From positions 1 through 34,137 of the forward strand of contig PABJ01000069.1 in the NCBI GenBank assembly GCA_002699105.1: 34,137 bases of DNA, read 5' to 3'. The notes under the pieces are model-generated. The model saw only the letters and a program-made list of their open reading frames with translations, had not been told where the DNA came from and did not search any database. Positions within the stretch are counted from its first letter, which is position 1. Each line of letters starts with the position of its first letter. This document shows positions 9,268-18,708 of this stretch, in pieces. This DNA comes from Ectothiorhodospiraceae bacterium. GTDB lineage: Bacteria; Bacteroidota; Ignavibacteria; SZUA-365; GCA-2699105. The position numbers and the translations under genes are program-made.

Positions 9268-11760
9268 ATGGCAGATGATCGGATATATGTAGATGTTGCG
9301 ATCGCGGGCATTCCTTTCTCCTCGCTCACCTATTCCGTACCCGAACATCTCCGGAACAATACATCGATTGGAAAGCGCGCAGTCGTATCCATCGGGAAAC
9401 GCATTGCGAACGGCTTCATAATCGATCGGCATTCCACGCCCCCCTCTCAGTCTGCCAAACCCATCCTCGAGATTCTGGATGCCAAACCGGTCGTCACACC
9501 GGCACTGATAACGCTGTGCAAATGGATGGCCCAGTATTACTACTGCCCGCTCGGCGATGCTCTGAAGACATCGCTCCCGCAAGGAGTCGATGTTGAGGGC
9601 GAACGTATGGTGTCGCTCCGCAACAGCGATCCCGCATTGCTGAAGAAGGCCATTGGGAAATCAGGTGTGAAGGGAAGCATCGTCGATGCGCTTCTTACCG
9701 GGGAGGTCCTGAGCGAACGGGACCTGCTGTACCTCAGCGGTGCAGCCTCCATCGCTCCGCAGCTTCGCGATCTTGCCGGTGTAGGTATCATCGAGATTGA
9801 GACAATACTCAAACCTCCGGCAGTCAAAATCAAGATGCAGAATGTCGTCAGGCTGCAAAGCGATTGGCAGCAGTACGAGCGGCTTGAGGAGCTGATGCAG
9901 ACACTCGAACGCCGCGCGCCCAAGCAGGCGAACGTCGTCGCACTGCTCTACAATGCCCATAAGCAAGGCAGGAAGACGATGTCAATGCCGGAACTGACAG
10001 AGTCCGCAGGCGCCAGCTCCGCGCAAGTAAGGGCGCTGGAAAAGAAGGATATCGTGGATGTGTTCGAAGAAGAGGTCGTCCGCGAAGCGCAGTACAGCTT
10101 CGAAGAGCATGACAAAGAGTTCGTTCTTACCCAGGCGCAGCAGGATGCCCTCGGGATCGTGACATCGCAGATAGATTCGGGGAAGTTTCATACGAATCTT
10201 CTCTACGGCGTCCCGGGCAGTGGGAAAACGCAGGTGTACATCGAAGCTGTGCGGCATGCCCGCGACGAAGGCAAGAACGCACTTGTATTGGTCCCTGAGA
10301 TCTCACTGACCCCGCAGGTGGTGTACAGATTCAGGAAGGCGTTTGGGAAGCAGCTTACCGTCATCCACAGTGGCTTGTCGCTCGGTGAGCGATACGATGC
10401 ATGGCGCAAGTGCGTCGATGGAGAATACAGGGTCGTAGTGGGCGTGCGCTCGGCAAGCATGGTACCCATCGATAATCTTGGCCTTATCGTCGTGGATGAA
10501 GAGCATGAAGCCAGCTACAAACAAAGCGATATGCAGCCGCGCTACCATGCCCGCGATGTCGCGGTTATGCGTGGTTTCATTGAGCAGGCGACTGTACTGC
10601 TCGGCAGCGCCACGCCTAGCGCCGAGACGTACAACAACGCGAAGTCAGGGAAGTACAACCTGCTGGAGCTGAACGAACGCGTACCCGGTGCCGAGCTGCC
10701 GTCAATACGCATTGTGGATATGGCTGAGGAGCGTCGGATGCTCGCGAACAAGGGCGAGTATTCTTCAGAGCTGCTTGCGAAGCTGGAGAGCACAATCGCT
10801 GAAGGCAATGGTGCGATCGTATTCCAGAACCGGCGGGGATACGCGCCACAAATGCACTGCAGGGAATGCGGGCACGTGGAGCAATGCGTGAACTGCAGTA
10901 TCTCGTTAACCTACCACAAGGATAGCAACAACCTTCGCTGCCATTATTGCGGCTATACCCGGTCGCTGCTGAAGGTGTGTTCCGAATGCGGTTCTCCCGA
11001 TCTGAAGATGATGGGCTTTGGGACACAGAAGCTGGAAGAAGAGCTCGCGGCCCTGCTTCCCGATGCAAAGATCATCAGGATGGATCTCGATACGACGCGA
11101 CGCAAAGGCTCTCACGATTTCATGCTCAGCGCGTTCACTGCAGGAGATGCGGATATCCTTCTGGGTACACAGATGGTCGCGAAAGGCCTGGATTTCGAGC
11201 GCGTATCGCTCGTTGGCGTCATCTCCGCCGAACACTCCCTGTTTATGCCCGATTTCCGGGCGGAGGAGCGCACCTTTCAGCTTCTGACCCAGGTCGCAGG
11301 ACGGGCGGGACGGGGGAAACACCGGGGCACGGTGCTTTTCCAAACAGCGAAAGCAGAACACCCGCTGTTTCACTATATTCTGAAACAGGATTATCGCTCA
11401 TTTATCGAAGTCGAACTCGAGCGGCGGAAATCGCTATCGTATTCGCCGTTTACGCGGATGGCGCTCATCACGTTCTCGGGCGAAGACGAACGGAAAACAG
11501 CCGCAGCTGCCGAAACGTACTTCGACCTGCTGACAGATCATCAAACGTACTTCAATTTGTATCCCGCACAGCCTGCAATTCTCGAGCGGGTTAACAAGCA
11601 GTACCGGTACCAGATTTTATTACGGATATTTAAACAGCGCGACGCCGACGGAGCGAAGATGAAAACGATATTCGACAGCGTCCGTGAGCGCTATTCGAAA
11701 TCAGGCGCATCGTCGAAGGTGCGGATTACGATTGACATCGACCCTCAGGATATGTTCTAG
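9268..11760 (+). CDS. priA: Primosomal replication restart helicase PriA
   Basis: An 830-aa protein that reloads the replicative helicase at stalled forks. The N-terminal DNA-binding domain is followed by an SF2 helicase core: Walker A (GVPGSGKTQVY), DEEH box (VVDEEHEASYKQ), LLGSATPS, and the late motif QVAGRAGRG. A zinc-binding insertion lies between the helicase lobes, with Cys pairs in CRECGHVEQCVNC, CHYCG and CSECG, characteristic of PriA. It follows pcrA by 42 bases and is 6 bases upstream of anmK, so pcrA-priA-anmK could be one transcript. Confidence 0.96.
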   Translation: MADDRIYVDVAIAGIPFSSLTYSVPEHLRNNTSIGKRAVVSIGKRIANGFIIDRHSTPPSQSAKPILEILDAKPVVTPALITLCKWMAQYYYCPLGDALKTSLPQGVDVEGERMVSLRNSDPALLKKAIGKSGVKGSIVDALLTGEVLSERDLLYLSGAASIAPQLRDLAGVGIIEIETILKPPAVKIKMQNVVRLQSDWQQYERLEELMQTLERRAPKQANVVALLYNAHKQGRKTMSMPELTESAGASSAQVRALEKKDIVDVFEEEVVREAQYSFEEHDKEFVLTQAQQDALGIVTSQIDSGKFHTNLLYGVPGSGKTQVYIEAVRHARDEGKNALVLVPEISLTPQVVYRFRKAFGKQLTVIHSGLSLGERYDAWRKCVDGEYRVVVGVRSASMVPIDNLGLIVVDEEHEASYKQSDMQPRYHARDVAVMRGFIEQATVLLGSATPSAETYNNAKSGKYNLLELNERVPGAELPSIRIVDMAEERRMLANKGEYSSELLAKLESTIAEGNGAIVFQNRRGYAPQMHCRECGHVEQCVNCSISLTYHKDSNNLRCHYCGYTRSLLKVCSECGSPDLKMMGFGTQKLEEELAALLPDAKIIRMDLDTTRRKGSHDFMLSAFTAGDADILLGTQMVAKGLDFERVSLVGVISAEHSLFMPDFRAEERTFQLLTQVAGRAGRGKHRGTVLFQTAKAEHPLFHYILKQDYRSFIEVELERRKSLSYSPFTRMALITFSGEDERKTAAAAETYFDLLTDHQTYFNLYPAQPAILERVNKQYRYQILLRIFKQRDADGAKMKTIFDSVRERYSKSGASSKVRITIDIDPQDMF

Positions 11761-11766
11761 ATCTTC

Positions 11767-12966
11767 ATGCCAACACCTGCGGACATATTACATGGACTCC
11801 AGCAAAAGGAAGAACGCCTGGTATGCGGCCTCATGTCGGGCACATCCGTGGATGCAGTGGATGCGGCCCTAGTTCGGATTCGCGGGAAAGCGCATGAGAC
11901 TTCGATCGAGGTCGTCTGCTGGACGGAACTCCCCTTTTCTGATGAAGTACGGAATGTCATTCTCGGCAATACCGATGTATCCACCAGCAATGTGAGCGAT
12001 ATCTGCATGCTGCAGGTCATCCTCGGACATCTCTATGCTGATGCCGTCGAGGCATGCTGCGAGGAAGCCGGTATCGATCCTGCGACGGTTGATCTCATCG
12101 GCATGCATGGGCAAACGCTGTATCATTTGCCGAATCCTGTGGCCATTGCCGAGCGAGAGGTAGCCGGGACGTTCCAGGCAGGCAGCGCTCCCGTACTTGC
12201 CTACAGAACCGGAACCCCGGTCGTATCGGATTTCAGATCGGCGGATATCGCTGCCGGCGGTCAGGGCGCACCGCTTCTTCCTTACGTGGACTACCTGCTG
12301 TTCGGCTCCGACAGTGAGCACAGGGTCCTGCTCAACATCGGCGGTATCGCAAACATCACCTGGCTTCCGCCGGATGCAGCAGAAGATCAGATCGTCGCAT
12401 TCGATTCCGGCCCGGGCAACATGGTGGTCAATGCACTCATGGAGCGCTTGTATGAACGGTCCTACGATCTCAACGGCGAGGTAGCATGTAAAGGCAGGCT
12501 GAACCAGGATCTTTTCAGCTGGATGATCGGCCATGAGTATTTCCGCCGCGCTTTACCGAAGTCGACAGGCCGGGAGGTGTTCGGAGGATCCTTTATCGAT
12601 GAGCTCCTTGAGATCGCTCGGGAGCTTGATGTCACCTCTCCCGAGGACATCATAAGCACGGCCTCCCAACTCACTGTCAAATCCATTGCAATTGCAATCG
12701 AACAGGTGACGCAAACCGCGCCGAGCTTCCGCGTGTACGCAGCCGGCGGCGGCGCAAGGAATAAGTTCTTCATGGATGGCCTGCACCACGCATTAGGACC
12801 GGGCAAAGTGCAAAATTTTGATGCACTTGGAATCTCACCAGACGCCCGGGAAGCAATAAGCTTCGCCGTGCTCGCAAACGAATGGCTTCATGGCATAAAA
12901 GCAAATCTCCCGGCCGTCACCGGAGCATCGAAAAAGGTGCTTCTCGGCAGTGTTACGATGCCGTAA
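11767..12966 (+). CDS. anmK: Anhydro-N-acetylmuramic acid kinase
   Basis: A 399-aa sugar kinase of the ASKHA fold. It opens and phosphorylates 1,6-anhydro-MurNAc in peptidoglycan recycling, giving MurNAc-6-phosphate. Diagnostic segments: GLMSGTSVDAVDAALVRI at the N-terminus (phosphate loop), GMHGQTLYHLP, VVSDFRSADIAAGGQGAPL (catalytic Asp region), NIGGIANITWLP, FDSGPGNMVVNALM, and GGGARNKFFM near the C-terminus. The start is 6 bases after the priA stop, suggesting coupled expression. No MurQ or other recycling gene is nearby. Confidence 0.95.
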   Translation: MPTPADILHGLQQKEERLVCGLMSGTSVDAVDAALVRIRGKAHETSIEVVCWTELPFSDEVRNVILGNTDVSTSNVSDICMLQVILGHLYADAVEACCEEAGIDPATVDLIGMHGQTLYHLPNPVAIAEREVAGTFQAGSAPVLAYRTGTPVVSDFRSADIAAGGQGAPLLPYVDYLLFGSDSEHRVLLNIGGIANITWLPPDAAEDQIVAFDSGPGNMVVNALMERLYERSYDLNGEVACKGRLNQDLFSWMIGHEYFRRALPKSTGREVFGGSFIDELLEIARELDVTSPEDIISTASQLTVKSIAIAIEQVTQTAPSFRVYAAGGGARNKFFMDGLHHALGPGKVQNFDALGISPDAREAISFAVLANEWLHGIKANLPAVTGASKKVLLGSVTMP

Positions 12967-13065
12967 TATTATCACGTAACACGTTGGTTTGTAAGGGATA
13001 AGACCGATCGTGCAGATTGCAAGTACTTAAAGTAATACTTGAAATATTTGCGGACATAAGGGCAT

Positions 13066-13107
13066 TGCTTTACAACCGCTTAGAGGATTCACCTAAAGCA
13101 TTGTTTT
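13066..13107 (+). terminator. Possible terminator after anmK
   Basis: Arms TGCTTT (13066-13071) and AAAGCA (13095-13100) can pair, with an inner AGG/CCT pair around a short loop and a bulge on the left side. A T-rich run (TTGTTTT) follows. It lies about 100 bases after the anmK stop and upstream of the proposed nrdJ promoter. An inverted repeat CAAGTA/TACTTG at 13020-13041 is nearby. Confidence 0.35.
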
Positions 13108-13128
13108 AAAAAATTTAACACACGGAAC

Positions 13129-13159
13129 TTGACCGATATAGGGGTGGAGCATATCTTTC
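13129..13159 (+). promoter_or_regulatory. Probable nrdJ promoter (Bacteroidota type)
   Basis: TTG (13129-13131), a 20-base spacer and TATCTTTC (13152-13159) match TTG-N20-TAnnTTTG except for the last base. Transcription starting about 6 bases on would give a leader of roughly 190 bases before the nrdJ ATG at 13356. The assignment is by pattern only. Confidence 0.4.
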
Positions 13160-13229
13160 AAGTTACAATTTGATAATAGCCGACCGCTACCATAGAATAA
13201 CTCTTCCGGTTCACTGTTTTTGAAACACA

Positions 13230-13355
13230 CCCTGGCTGCCAGGGATGGGAGTTGTTACCCGAAAAAAACAAACCGGAGAGTACACATATTGCCCGGAGAT
13301 GCGTCAGGTCAGCGCATGCCGGGGCCATATCACACCTGTCAGGAGGGGGTTGAGT
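13230..13355 (+). promoter_or_regulatory. Structured 5' leader of nrdJ
   Basis: Three hairpins precede the gene. The first is CCCTGG/CCAGGG with a 3-base loop (13230-13244). The second has an outer stem CCCGG/CCGGG and inner stem ATGCG/CGCAT (13292-13323), extendable by ATAT/ATAT. The third is a short CCT/AGG pair (13335-13343) that touches the Shine-Dalgarno AGGAGGGGG (13341-13349). The apical loop of hairpin 2 contains CAGGT (13305-13309), complementary to ACCTG at 13334-13338 next to the ribosome site, so a pseudoknot is possible. Together they could control translation. I cannot match the leader to a known riboswitch class. The canonical cobalamin box (GCCACTG) is absent from it. Confidence 0.45.
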
Positions 13356-16300
13356 ATGAAGTTTACGCGCCGATTTACGAGCGAAGGTCAGAGCGCATAC
13401 GAGCATTTCACGTACACCAAGCGTTCGTCCGTCTTGCGCAATGCAGATGGAAGCGTGGTCTTCGAACTTCACGATATCGAAGTTCCCAGCCACTGGTCGC
13501 AAGTAGCGACTGATGTGCTTGCGCAGAAGTACTTCAGAAAGGCAGGTGTTCCCCAAAAGCACGAAGACGGCAGCCCGGTGCTCGATGAGAACGGCAACCA
13601 GGTGTACGGTTCCGAGACATCGATCAAGCAGGTTGTGCATCGCCTCGTGGGATGCTGGAAACAATGGGGCCAACGCTACGGCTACTTTGATTCGGAAGCC
13701 GACGCGGACGCATACTACGACGACATGGCCTTCACCCTCCTGCAGCAGATGGCCGCTCCCAACTCCCCGCAGTGGTTCAACACCGGCCTGCATTACGCAT
13801 ACGGTATCACCGGCCCCGCACAGGGACATCATTACGTCGATCCTGACAACGGCGAATTGAAGCGTTCGGAAGATGCATACTCGCGCCCGCAACCCCACGC
13901 ATGTTTCATCCAGTCCGTCCGCGATGACCTCGTCAATGAAGGCGGCATCTTCGATCTCGTGACCCGCGAGGCCCGCATCTTTAAGTATGGTTCCGGCACA
14001 GGCACAAACTTCAGCGCGCTGCGCGCCAAGAATGAACCGCTCTCCGGCGGCGGATTTTCCTCCGGATTGATGTCCTTCCTGAAGATTAATGACCGCGCAG
14101 CCGGTTCGATCAAATCCGGCGGCACGACGCGCAGGGCGGCCAAGATGGTCATCCTCGATATCGATCACCCGGATATTGAAGACTTCATCGACTGGAAGGT
14201 CATCGAAGAACAGAAGGTTGCAGCGCTTGTCTCGGGGGCCGCAATGAACAAGAAGCACCTGCAGTCGGTGATGAACGCAGCAATCGAGGGCGGCTCCAGC
14301 GATCCGCGCAAGAATCCCAAGCTCGAAATCACCATGAAGCGCGCGTCGCATGCAGGTGTACCGATGAATTACATCTACCGCGCAATGCAGCTCGTGGACC
14401 AGGGATACACAGAATTCGAACTGCCGCTGTTCAATACGCATTACGAAGACGAAGCCTACCTGACGGTCAGCGGTCAGAACAGCAACAACAGCGTCCGCGT
14501 AACCAACTCGTTCCTTCAGGCAGTCGACCGCGGCGATTCGTGGAACCTGACCCACAGGAAAAACGGCGAAGTCGCGAAGACCGTCGAAGCGAAAGACCTC
14601 TGGGACCGCATCGCGTATGCAGCATGGTCTTCCGCCGACCCCGGCATCCAGTACGATACGACGATCAACGACTGGCACACCTGCCACGAAGACGGCCGTA
14701 TCAACGCGAGCAATCCCTGCTCGGAATACATGTTCCTCGACGATACCGCCTGCAATCTCGCCTCGTTCAATTTGAAGTACTTCTGGAGCGAAGAGAACCA
14801 CGAATTCGAGACGGAGAAATTCCGCCATGCAGTGCGCTTGTGGACGTTGACGCTCGAAATCTCGGTGCTCATGGCGCAGTTCCCCTCCGAAGAAGTTGCG
14901 CGCAAGAGCTATGAATTCCGGACGCTCGGCCTCGGCTACGCGAACCTCGGTACCGTGCTGATGATCGCCGGTGTGCCGTACGATAGCCCGAAGGGACGCG
15001 CGATTGCTGCAGGTATCACCGCCCTCCTTACCGCCGAATCCTATGCTGCCTCAGCAGAGATTGCCGGGGATGTCGGTGCCTTCCCGCGTTACGAGCCGAA
15101 CCGCGAGCACATGCTTCGCGTCATCCGGAATCACCGGCGTGCAGCGTACAACGCCAACCCTGAGGACTACGAGAATCTCTCCGTTCCTCCGGTAGGGATC
15201 GATCCGAAGCTTTGCCCGGAACCGCTTCTCGGCGCTGCGCAGCAATCCTGGGACAGAGCGCTGGAGCTCGGCGAGCAGAACGGCTACCGCAACGCACAGG
15301 TTTCCGTCCTTGCGCCTACCGGCACGATCGGCCTCGTCATGGACTGCGATACGACCGGCGTCGAGCCAGACTTCGCAATTGTGAAGTACAAGAAGCTCGC
15401 AGGCGGCGGCTACTTCAAGATCGTGAACCAGTCGATTCCGAAAGCGCTGGAATACCTCGGCTATAGCCAGCAGCAGATCGAGGACATAGAGAAATACGTG
15501 AAGGGACACGGCACTCTTGCCGGATGCCCCGATATCAATCGCGAATCCCTGCTCAAGCGCGGCTTCAATAGCGAAGCCATCGAGAAGATCGAAGCGCAAC
15601 TGGATTCCGTCTTCGAACTCAAGTTTGCGTTCAACAAGTACGTCCTCGGCGAAGACCTTTGCTTCAAGCTTGGGTTCACCGCCGAGCAGCTCGACGATCC
15701 GTCGTTCGATATGCTCACGGCGCTGAATTTCACGTCCGAAGAGATCGACCGTGCAAACGAATACGTCTGCGGTACAATGATGATCGAAGGCGCGCCGCAT
15801 CTGCGTGCTGCCGACCTGCCGGTCTTCGACACGGCAAATAAATGCGGAAAGCGCGGCGAGCGCTATATCAAGTATGAAGGTCATATCCGCATGATGGCAG
15901 CAGTGCAGCCGTTTATCTCCGGCGCAATCTCGAAGACGATCAACATGCCGGCCCATGCAACGATAGAAGAAGTCAAGCATGCCTACAAGCTCTCCTGGCA
16001 GCTCATGCTCAAGGCAATTGCGCTCTATCGCGACGGTTCCAAACTCTCGCAGCCTCTGAACACCGTCAGCGATGCGCACGCAGAAGCCCTCATGGAGATG
16101 GGCACGGAGGACGACTTCAACGAACAGATCGGGCCGAAGGAAATCCAGGAAAAGATCGTCTACCGTGTCGAGCGCAAGAAGCTTCCGGCAAAGCGCCAGG
16201 GCTTCATCCGCGAGGCGGTGGTAGGCGGGCACAAGGTGTTCCTCCGCACCGGAGAATATAACGACGGAAAGATCGGCGAGATCTTCATCGATATGTACAA

Positions 16301-16808
16301 GGAAGGCGCATCGTACAAGGGCCTTCTGAGCTGCTTTGCGGTTCTCGCATCCAAAGCACTGCAGTACGGCGTCCCGCTGGACGAACTGGTGGATACCTTC
16401 ACGTTTACCCGCTTCGAACCCGCCGGTACCGTCGTCGGGCACGAAGCAATCAAGAATGCAACTTCCGTGCTCGACTATGTCTTCCGCGCATTGGGGTACG
16501 AATACCTCGGCAGGAAGGACTTCGTCCATGTGAAATCCGTTGATGAGACACAGGAGAAGCCGCTCACGAGCTTCAATTCACCGCCGACCCTGCCCAAACG
16601 CGCCAAGAGCAGCGCAGGCGAAGAAGCCGCACCCGAACTCGTCGCTGAGAGCAAAAAGCAGAAGAAGGACGACACCGAGTCGGTGATGATGGCCAGAGCG
16701 CAGGGCTACACGGGCGAAATGTGCAGCGCCTGCGGAAGCGCGCGCGTCAAGCGGAACGGTTCGTGCACCGTATGCGAAGATTGCGGCACAACGAGCGGGT
16801 GTTCGTAA
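13356..16808 (+). CDS. nrdJ: Vitamin B12-dependent (class II) ribonucleoside-diphosphate reductase
   Basis: A 1150-aa enzyme that reduces ribonucleotides to deoxyribonucleotides using adenosylcobalamin and works with or without oxygen. An in-frame ATG exists at 13245, but I choose 13356 because a perfect AGGAGGGGG site lies 6 bases upstream and the family usually begins MKF-RRFT. The large-subunit barrel contains Cys183 in [13 protein letters not shown] at about residue 453 (thiyl-radical region), and the substrate-loop motif APTGTIG near residue 655. The C-terminal part has a TSCPD-type segment and a zinc-ribbon tail with four Cys pairs or singles (CSACGS, CEDCG, ending SGCS), typical of long NrdJ. 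No intein is visible. It is the only RNR in the window. Confidence 0.95.
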   Translation: MKFTRRFTSEGQSAYEHFTYTKRSSVLRNADGSVVFELHDIEVPSHWSQVATDVLAQKYFRKAGVPQKHEDGSPVLDENGNQVYGSETSIKQVVHRLVGCWKQWGQRYGYFDSEADADAYYDDMAFTLLQQMAAPNSPQWFNTGLHYAYGITGPAQGHHYVDPDNGELKRSEDAYSRPQPHACFIQSVRDDLVNEGGIFDLVTREARIFKYGSGTGTNFSALRAKNEPLSGGGFSSGLMSFLKINDRAAGSIKSGGTTRRAAKMVILDIDHPDIEDFIDWKVIEEQKVAALVSGAAMNKKHLQSVMNAAIEGGSSDPRKNPKLEITMKRASHAGVPMNYIYRAMQLVDQGYTEFELPLFNTHYEDEAYLTVSGQNSNNSVRVTNSFLQAVDRGDSWNLTHRKNGEVAKTVEAKDLWDRIAYAAWSSADPGIQYDTTINDWHTCHEDGRINASNPCSEYMFLDDTACNLASFNLKYFWSEENHEFETEKFRHAVRLWTLTLEISVLMAQFPSEEVARKSYEFRTLGLGYANLGTVLMIAGVPYDSPKGRAIAAGITALLTAESYAASAEIAGDVGAFPRYEPNREHMLRVIRNHRRAAYNANPEDYENLSVPPVGIDPKLCPEPLLGAAQQSWDRALELGEQNGYRNAQVSVLAPTGTIGLVMDCDTTGVEPDFAIVKYKKLAGGGYFKIVNQSIPKALEYLGYSQQQIEDIEKYVKGHGTLAGCPDINRESLLKRGFNSEAIEKIEAQLDSVFELKFAFNKYVLGEDLCFKLGFTAEQLDDPSFDMLTALNFTSEEIDRANEYVCGTMMIEGAPHLRAADLPVFDTANKCGKRGERYIKYEGHIRMMAAVQPFISGAISKTINMPAHATIEEVKHAYKLSWQLMLKAIALYRDGSKLSQPLNTVSDAHAEALMEMGTEDDFNEQIGPKEIQEKIVYRVERKKLPAKRQGFIREAVVGGHKVFLRTGEYNDGKIGEIFIDMYKEGASYKGLLSCFAVLASKALQYGVPLDELVDTFTFTRFEPAGTVVGHEAIKNATSVLDYVFRALGYEYLGRKDFVHVKSVDETQEKPLTSFNSPPTLPKRAKSSAGEEAAPELVAESKKQKKDDTESVMMARAQGYTGEMCSACGSARVKRNGSCTVCEDCGTTSGCS

Positions 16809-16849
16809 GAAAATCTCCTTACCCGTGCGAACGCCAAACGGCTTCGCAT

Positions 16850-16888
16850 CAACAGCCGTATACCTCTGGTGTACGGCTGTTGTGTTTT
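16850..16888 (+). terminator. Strong terminator of nrdJ
   Basis: A 14-bp stem (CAACAGCCGTATAC with GTGTACGGCTGTTG, one T-G wobble) with a 5-base loop occupies 16850-16882. It is followed by TGTTTTA and lies 41 bases after the nrdJ stop. Confidence 0.8.
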
Positions 16889-16936
16889 ATGGTGGGCTAT
16901 GCATTGTGCAGTGCAGAAAGCCTGCCCATGCCTATC

Positions 16937-16952
16937 CCCCGCGTAAGCGGGG
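16937..16952. repeat. Small perfect palindrome (CCCCGC-GTAA-GCGGGG)
   Basis: A 6-bp perfect stem with a GTAA loop in non-coding DNA. Sequences of the form CCCCGCGTAAGCGGGG are familiar as dispersed intergenic palindromes in many bacterial genomes. Only this copy is in the window. Confidence 0.35.
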
Positions 16953-17018
16953 AAGCTTGCCAAAGGGTGTGAAGTGAAGATGCCATAACCTCAGCCGTTC
17001 GAGAAGACCAAGTGTCTT

Positions 17019-17105
17019 GCACAGCCCCTTAAGGTCCGAAGGACCGGGCTAGGGGGTCGACTCGTTGCCATGAAATGGTACAACGAGTCGGGGGGATCTC
17101 TGTGC
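17019..17105. repeat. Structured palindromic element, three-way junction like
   Basis: Outer arms GCACAG (17019-17024) and CTGTGC (17100-17105) enclose two internal hairpins. The first is GGTCC/GGACC with a GAA loop (17033-17045). The second is a 10-bp CGACTCGTTG/CAACGAGTCG stem (17058-17090), which itself encloses CCAT/ATGG around a GAA loop. C-rich and G-rich strands next to the outer stem can also pair. The fold works equally on either strand. It may be a dispersed repeat (REP/MITE-like) or a small structured RNA. It is not a tRNA, tmRNA, RNase P RNA or SRP RNA as far as I can recognise. Confidence 0.5.
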
Positions 17106-17246
17106 ATATTAGTGCGCGGCACGGGGTTATCCTCGCAGAGGCCGAATGGTGCGCCGTGGCGTAGACGAGCAGGTGCCGTTCCCGCCCTTGATCTTCGCAG
17201 CACGATGAGGTACATTCTTGTGATCTGTTATGACTTAGGCAATCGC

Positions 17247-18497
17247 ATGTACCGCTACGTGATCTTTTTGTTACTTCTCTCCAGTATAGCCCCGGCACAG
17301 TATAGGTGGAGACTTTCTCCATTGCCGCTTTTCAATGAAGTAACAGAGCTTGCATTCGATTCAGAAGACAATCTGTATGCTATTACATATGGTCGAGGTT
17401 TGTGGGAGTCTTTGGATTTAGGGAAATCTTGGAATCCAAGTACACTTATCGAAAGGGAGATCAATACGGTGTATATAAGTCCCTCTGATAATATCTTCAT
17501 AGCGGGATATTACGGTACTGGTATTTACTTTTCTTCCGATGATGGGAATATGTGGGTGCAGCGCGGCTTGACCGACCACATCGTTAATTCACTCGATATT
17601 TCTGATAGCCAAATAATGTATGCAGCGGCTGATGATTCGGGGGTCCTACGGTCTTTTGATTTTGGCGCGAGCTGGGAGAAGACGCCTTTTAGGAAGGAAA
17701 ATGACAAATGCGTGCTGGTTGGCCAGAACAATAAAGTCTTCACAATAGCAGATGGAAAATTGTACTGCTCTAATGACGATGGAGTGAGTTGGCAACGAGT
17801 TATTGGGCAGCTTGGCGATGATTACATTGGTTCTATCGATACAGATTCAGATGGTGTGTTGTACGCTGGAACCTATGAATATGTGCCACGGGATAGCGGG
17901 TGGAGCAAAGGCAGAGTCGCAGTCTCCCACGATAATGGGGAAACTTGGACGAAACATCTGATTTCCCCTCAGCTTTTAGATGTGTCCGTATCTTCCGTTG
18001 CAAATGTTGAAGGCGTTGGATTGCTCGCGACTACATATGCGTACGGGGTCTGGCGAAGTGTAGATGGTGGCGTTACATGGGAACCGTTTATAAATGGTTT
18101 GCGTCGCACCCGTGTGCTTTGCAGCGCTGTATCTGCATCTGGTGAGATCGCGATAGGGTTGAGTGGTGGCGACGTCTATTTCCTCGAATCGGAGGAGACA
18201 GACATAGATAACCCACCCGCACCCACCTCGCTCGCGCTCTCGCAATCGTACCCCAATCCTGTTGGGCTACATGCGCAGTCGGCGGTAATAGAATACGACC
18301 TCCCGCGAGGCGGGTATGTCTCATTATCTGTGTATGATCTCTCCGGCAGGCTCGTGCAAACACTCGTAGATGCTCACCAGTCCCCCGGCAAGCACAGCGC
18401 AGTTTTTACTCCGGGGCATTTGCCCGCTGGACTATATATCTACCGGCTCTCTGCAGAAGGACAGACGATTACGAAAAAACTGAGTGTGGTGCGATAG
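17247..18497 (+). CDS. Secreted beta-propeller protein with T9SS type A sorting domain
   Basis: A longer frame runs upstream through the structured element, but I start at the ATG at 17247, which gives a clear signal peptide (MYRYVIFLLLLSSIAPAQ). The 416-aa product has repeated blocks with Ser/Asp-box (BNR/sialidase-like) motifs such as SSDDGNMW, SNDDGVSWQ, SHDNGETWT and SVDGGVTW at about residues 90-320. These suggest a multi-bladed propeller. The last 85 residues form a T9SS type A sorting domain: LSQSYPNP, then VSLSVYDLSGR, HLPAGLYIYRLS and TKKLSVVR. The protein is therefore predicted to be exported by T9SS. Its first 500 bases look AT-richer than neighbours, and palindromic repeats lie on both sides. 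Binding partner unknown. Confidence 0.85.
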   Translation: MYRYVIFLLLLSSIAPAQYRWRLSPLPLFNEVTELAFDSEDNLYAITYGRGLWESLDLGKSWNPSTLIEREINTVYISPSDNIFIAGYYGTGIYFSSDDGNMWVQRGLTDHIVNSLDISDSQIMYAAADDSGVLRSFDFGASWEKTPFRKENDKCVLVGQNNKVFTIADGKLYCSNDDGVSWQRVIGQLGDDYIGSIDTDSDGVLYAGTYEYVPRDSGWSKGRVAVSHDNGETWTKHLISPQLLDVSVSSVANVEGVGLLATTYAYGVWRSVDGGVTWEPFINGLRRTRVLCSAVSASGEIAIGLSGGDVYFLESEETDIDNPPAPTSLALSQSYPNPVGLHAQSAVIEYDLPRGGYVSLSVYDLSGRLVQTLVDAHQSPGKHSAVFTPGHLPAGLYIYRLSAEGQTITKKLSVVR

Positions 18498-18529
18498 GAT
18501 GCGTTTTAAACGTCATTCCAACGGGAGCC

Positions 18530-18578
18530 CATGCCCTCCCAACCCTTCGGCTTCGCTCAGGGCAGACGGGAGGGTATG
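18530..18578. repeat. Palindromic element after the propeller gene
   Basis: Arms CATGCCCTCCC (18530-18540) and GGGAGGGTATG (18568-18578) pair over 11 bp with one wobble. They enclose CCCT/AGGG around CTTCGG-type sequence. There is no T-run, so it is not a classic terminator. The inner 'CCTTCGGCTTCGCTCAGGG' type core is familiar from dispersed intergenic repeats. A further small hairpin GGCGG/CCGCC follows near 18594-18610. Confidence 0.4.
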
Positions 18579-18653
18579 CCCATGTGATGCCCGGGCGGTT
18601 TTCGGCCGCCATACGCGCGGGCGCGCGTGGAGATATATCTCTCCCCTCTCCAT

Positions 18654-18687
18654 CAAAGAAAAAGGGACACAGTTGCCTGTGTCCCTT
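18654..18687 (-). terminator. Strong terminator of the sigma factor operon
   Basis: A perfect 11-bp stem (AAGGGACACAG with CTGTGTCCCTT) with a 4-base loop lies at 18662-18687. On the minus strand it is followed by a run of T (TTTTTCTTT). It is 21 bases after the stop of the sigma factor gene and is the only strong terminator for the whole leftward run from 26502. Confidence 0.85.
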
Positions 18688-18708
18688 CCTCATAATGATC
18701 TATTGGGT

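Noticed and set aside
12967-13355. Cobalamin riboswitch upstream of nrdJ
   Set aside because: The conserved cobalamin box and surrounding core were not found. The only GCCACTG is inside the nrdJ coding region. Reported as an unassigned structured leader instead.
13245-13355. In-frame N-terminal extension of nrdJ
   Set aside because: The ATG at 13245 is in frame, but the perfect Shine-Dalgarno site precedes 13356, and the extra 37 residues span the leader hairpins and do not resemble the family.
13158-14828. Long open frame antisense to nrdJ
   Set aside because: A 556-codon frame opposite nrdJ arises from codon bias of a long GC-rich gene. It has no protein family features. The same applies to 15051-16529, 29273-30670 and 30722-31831.
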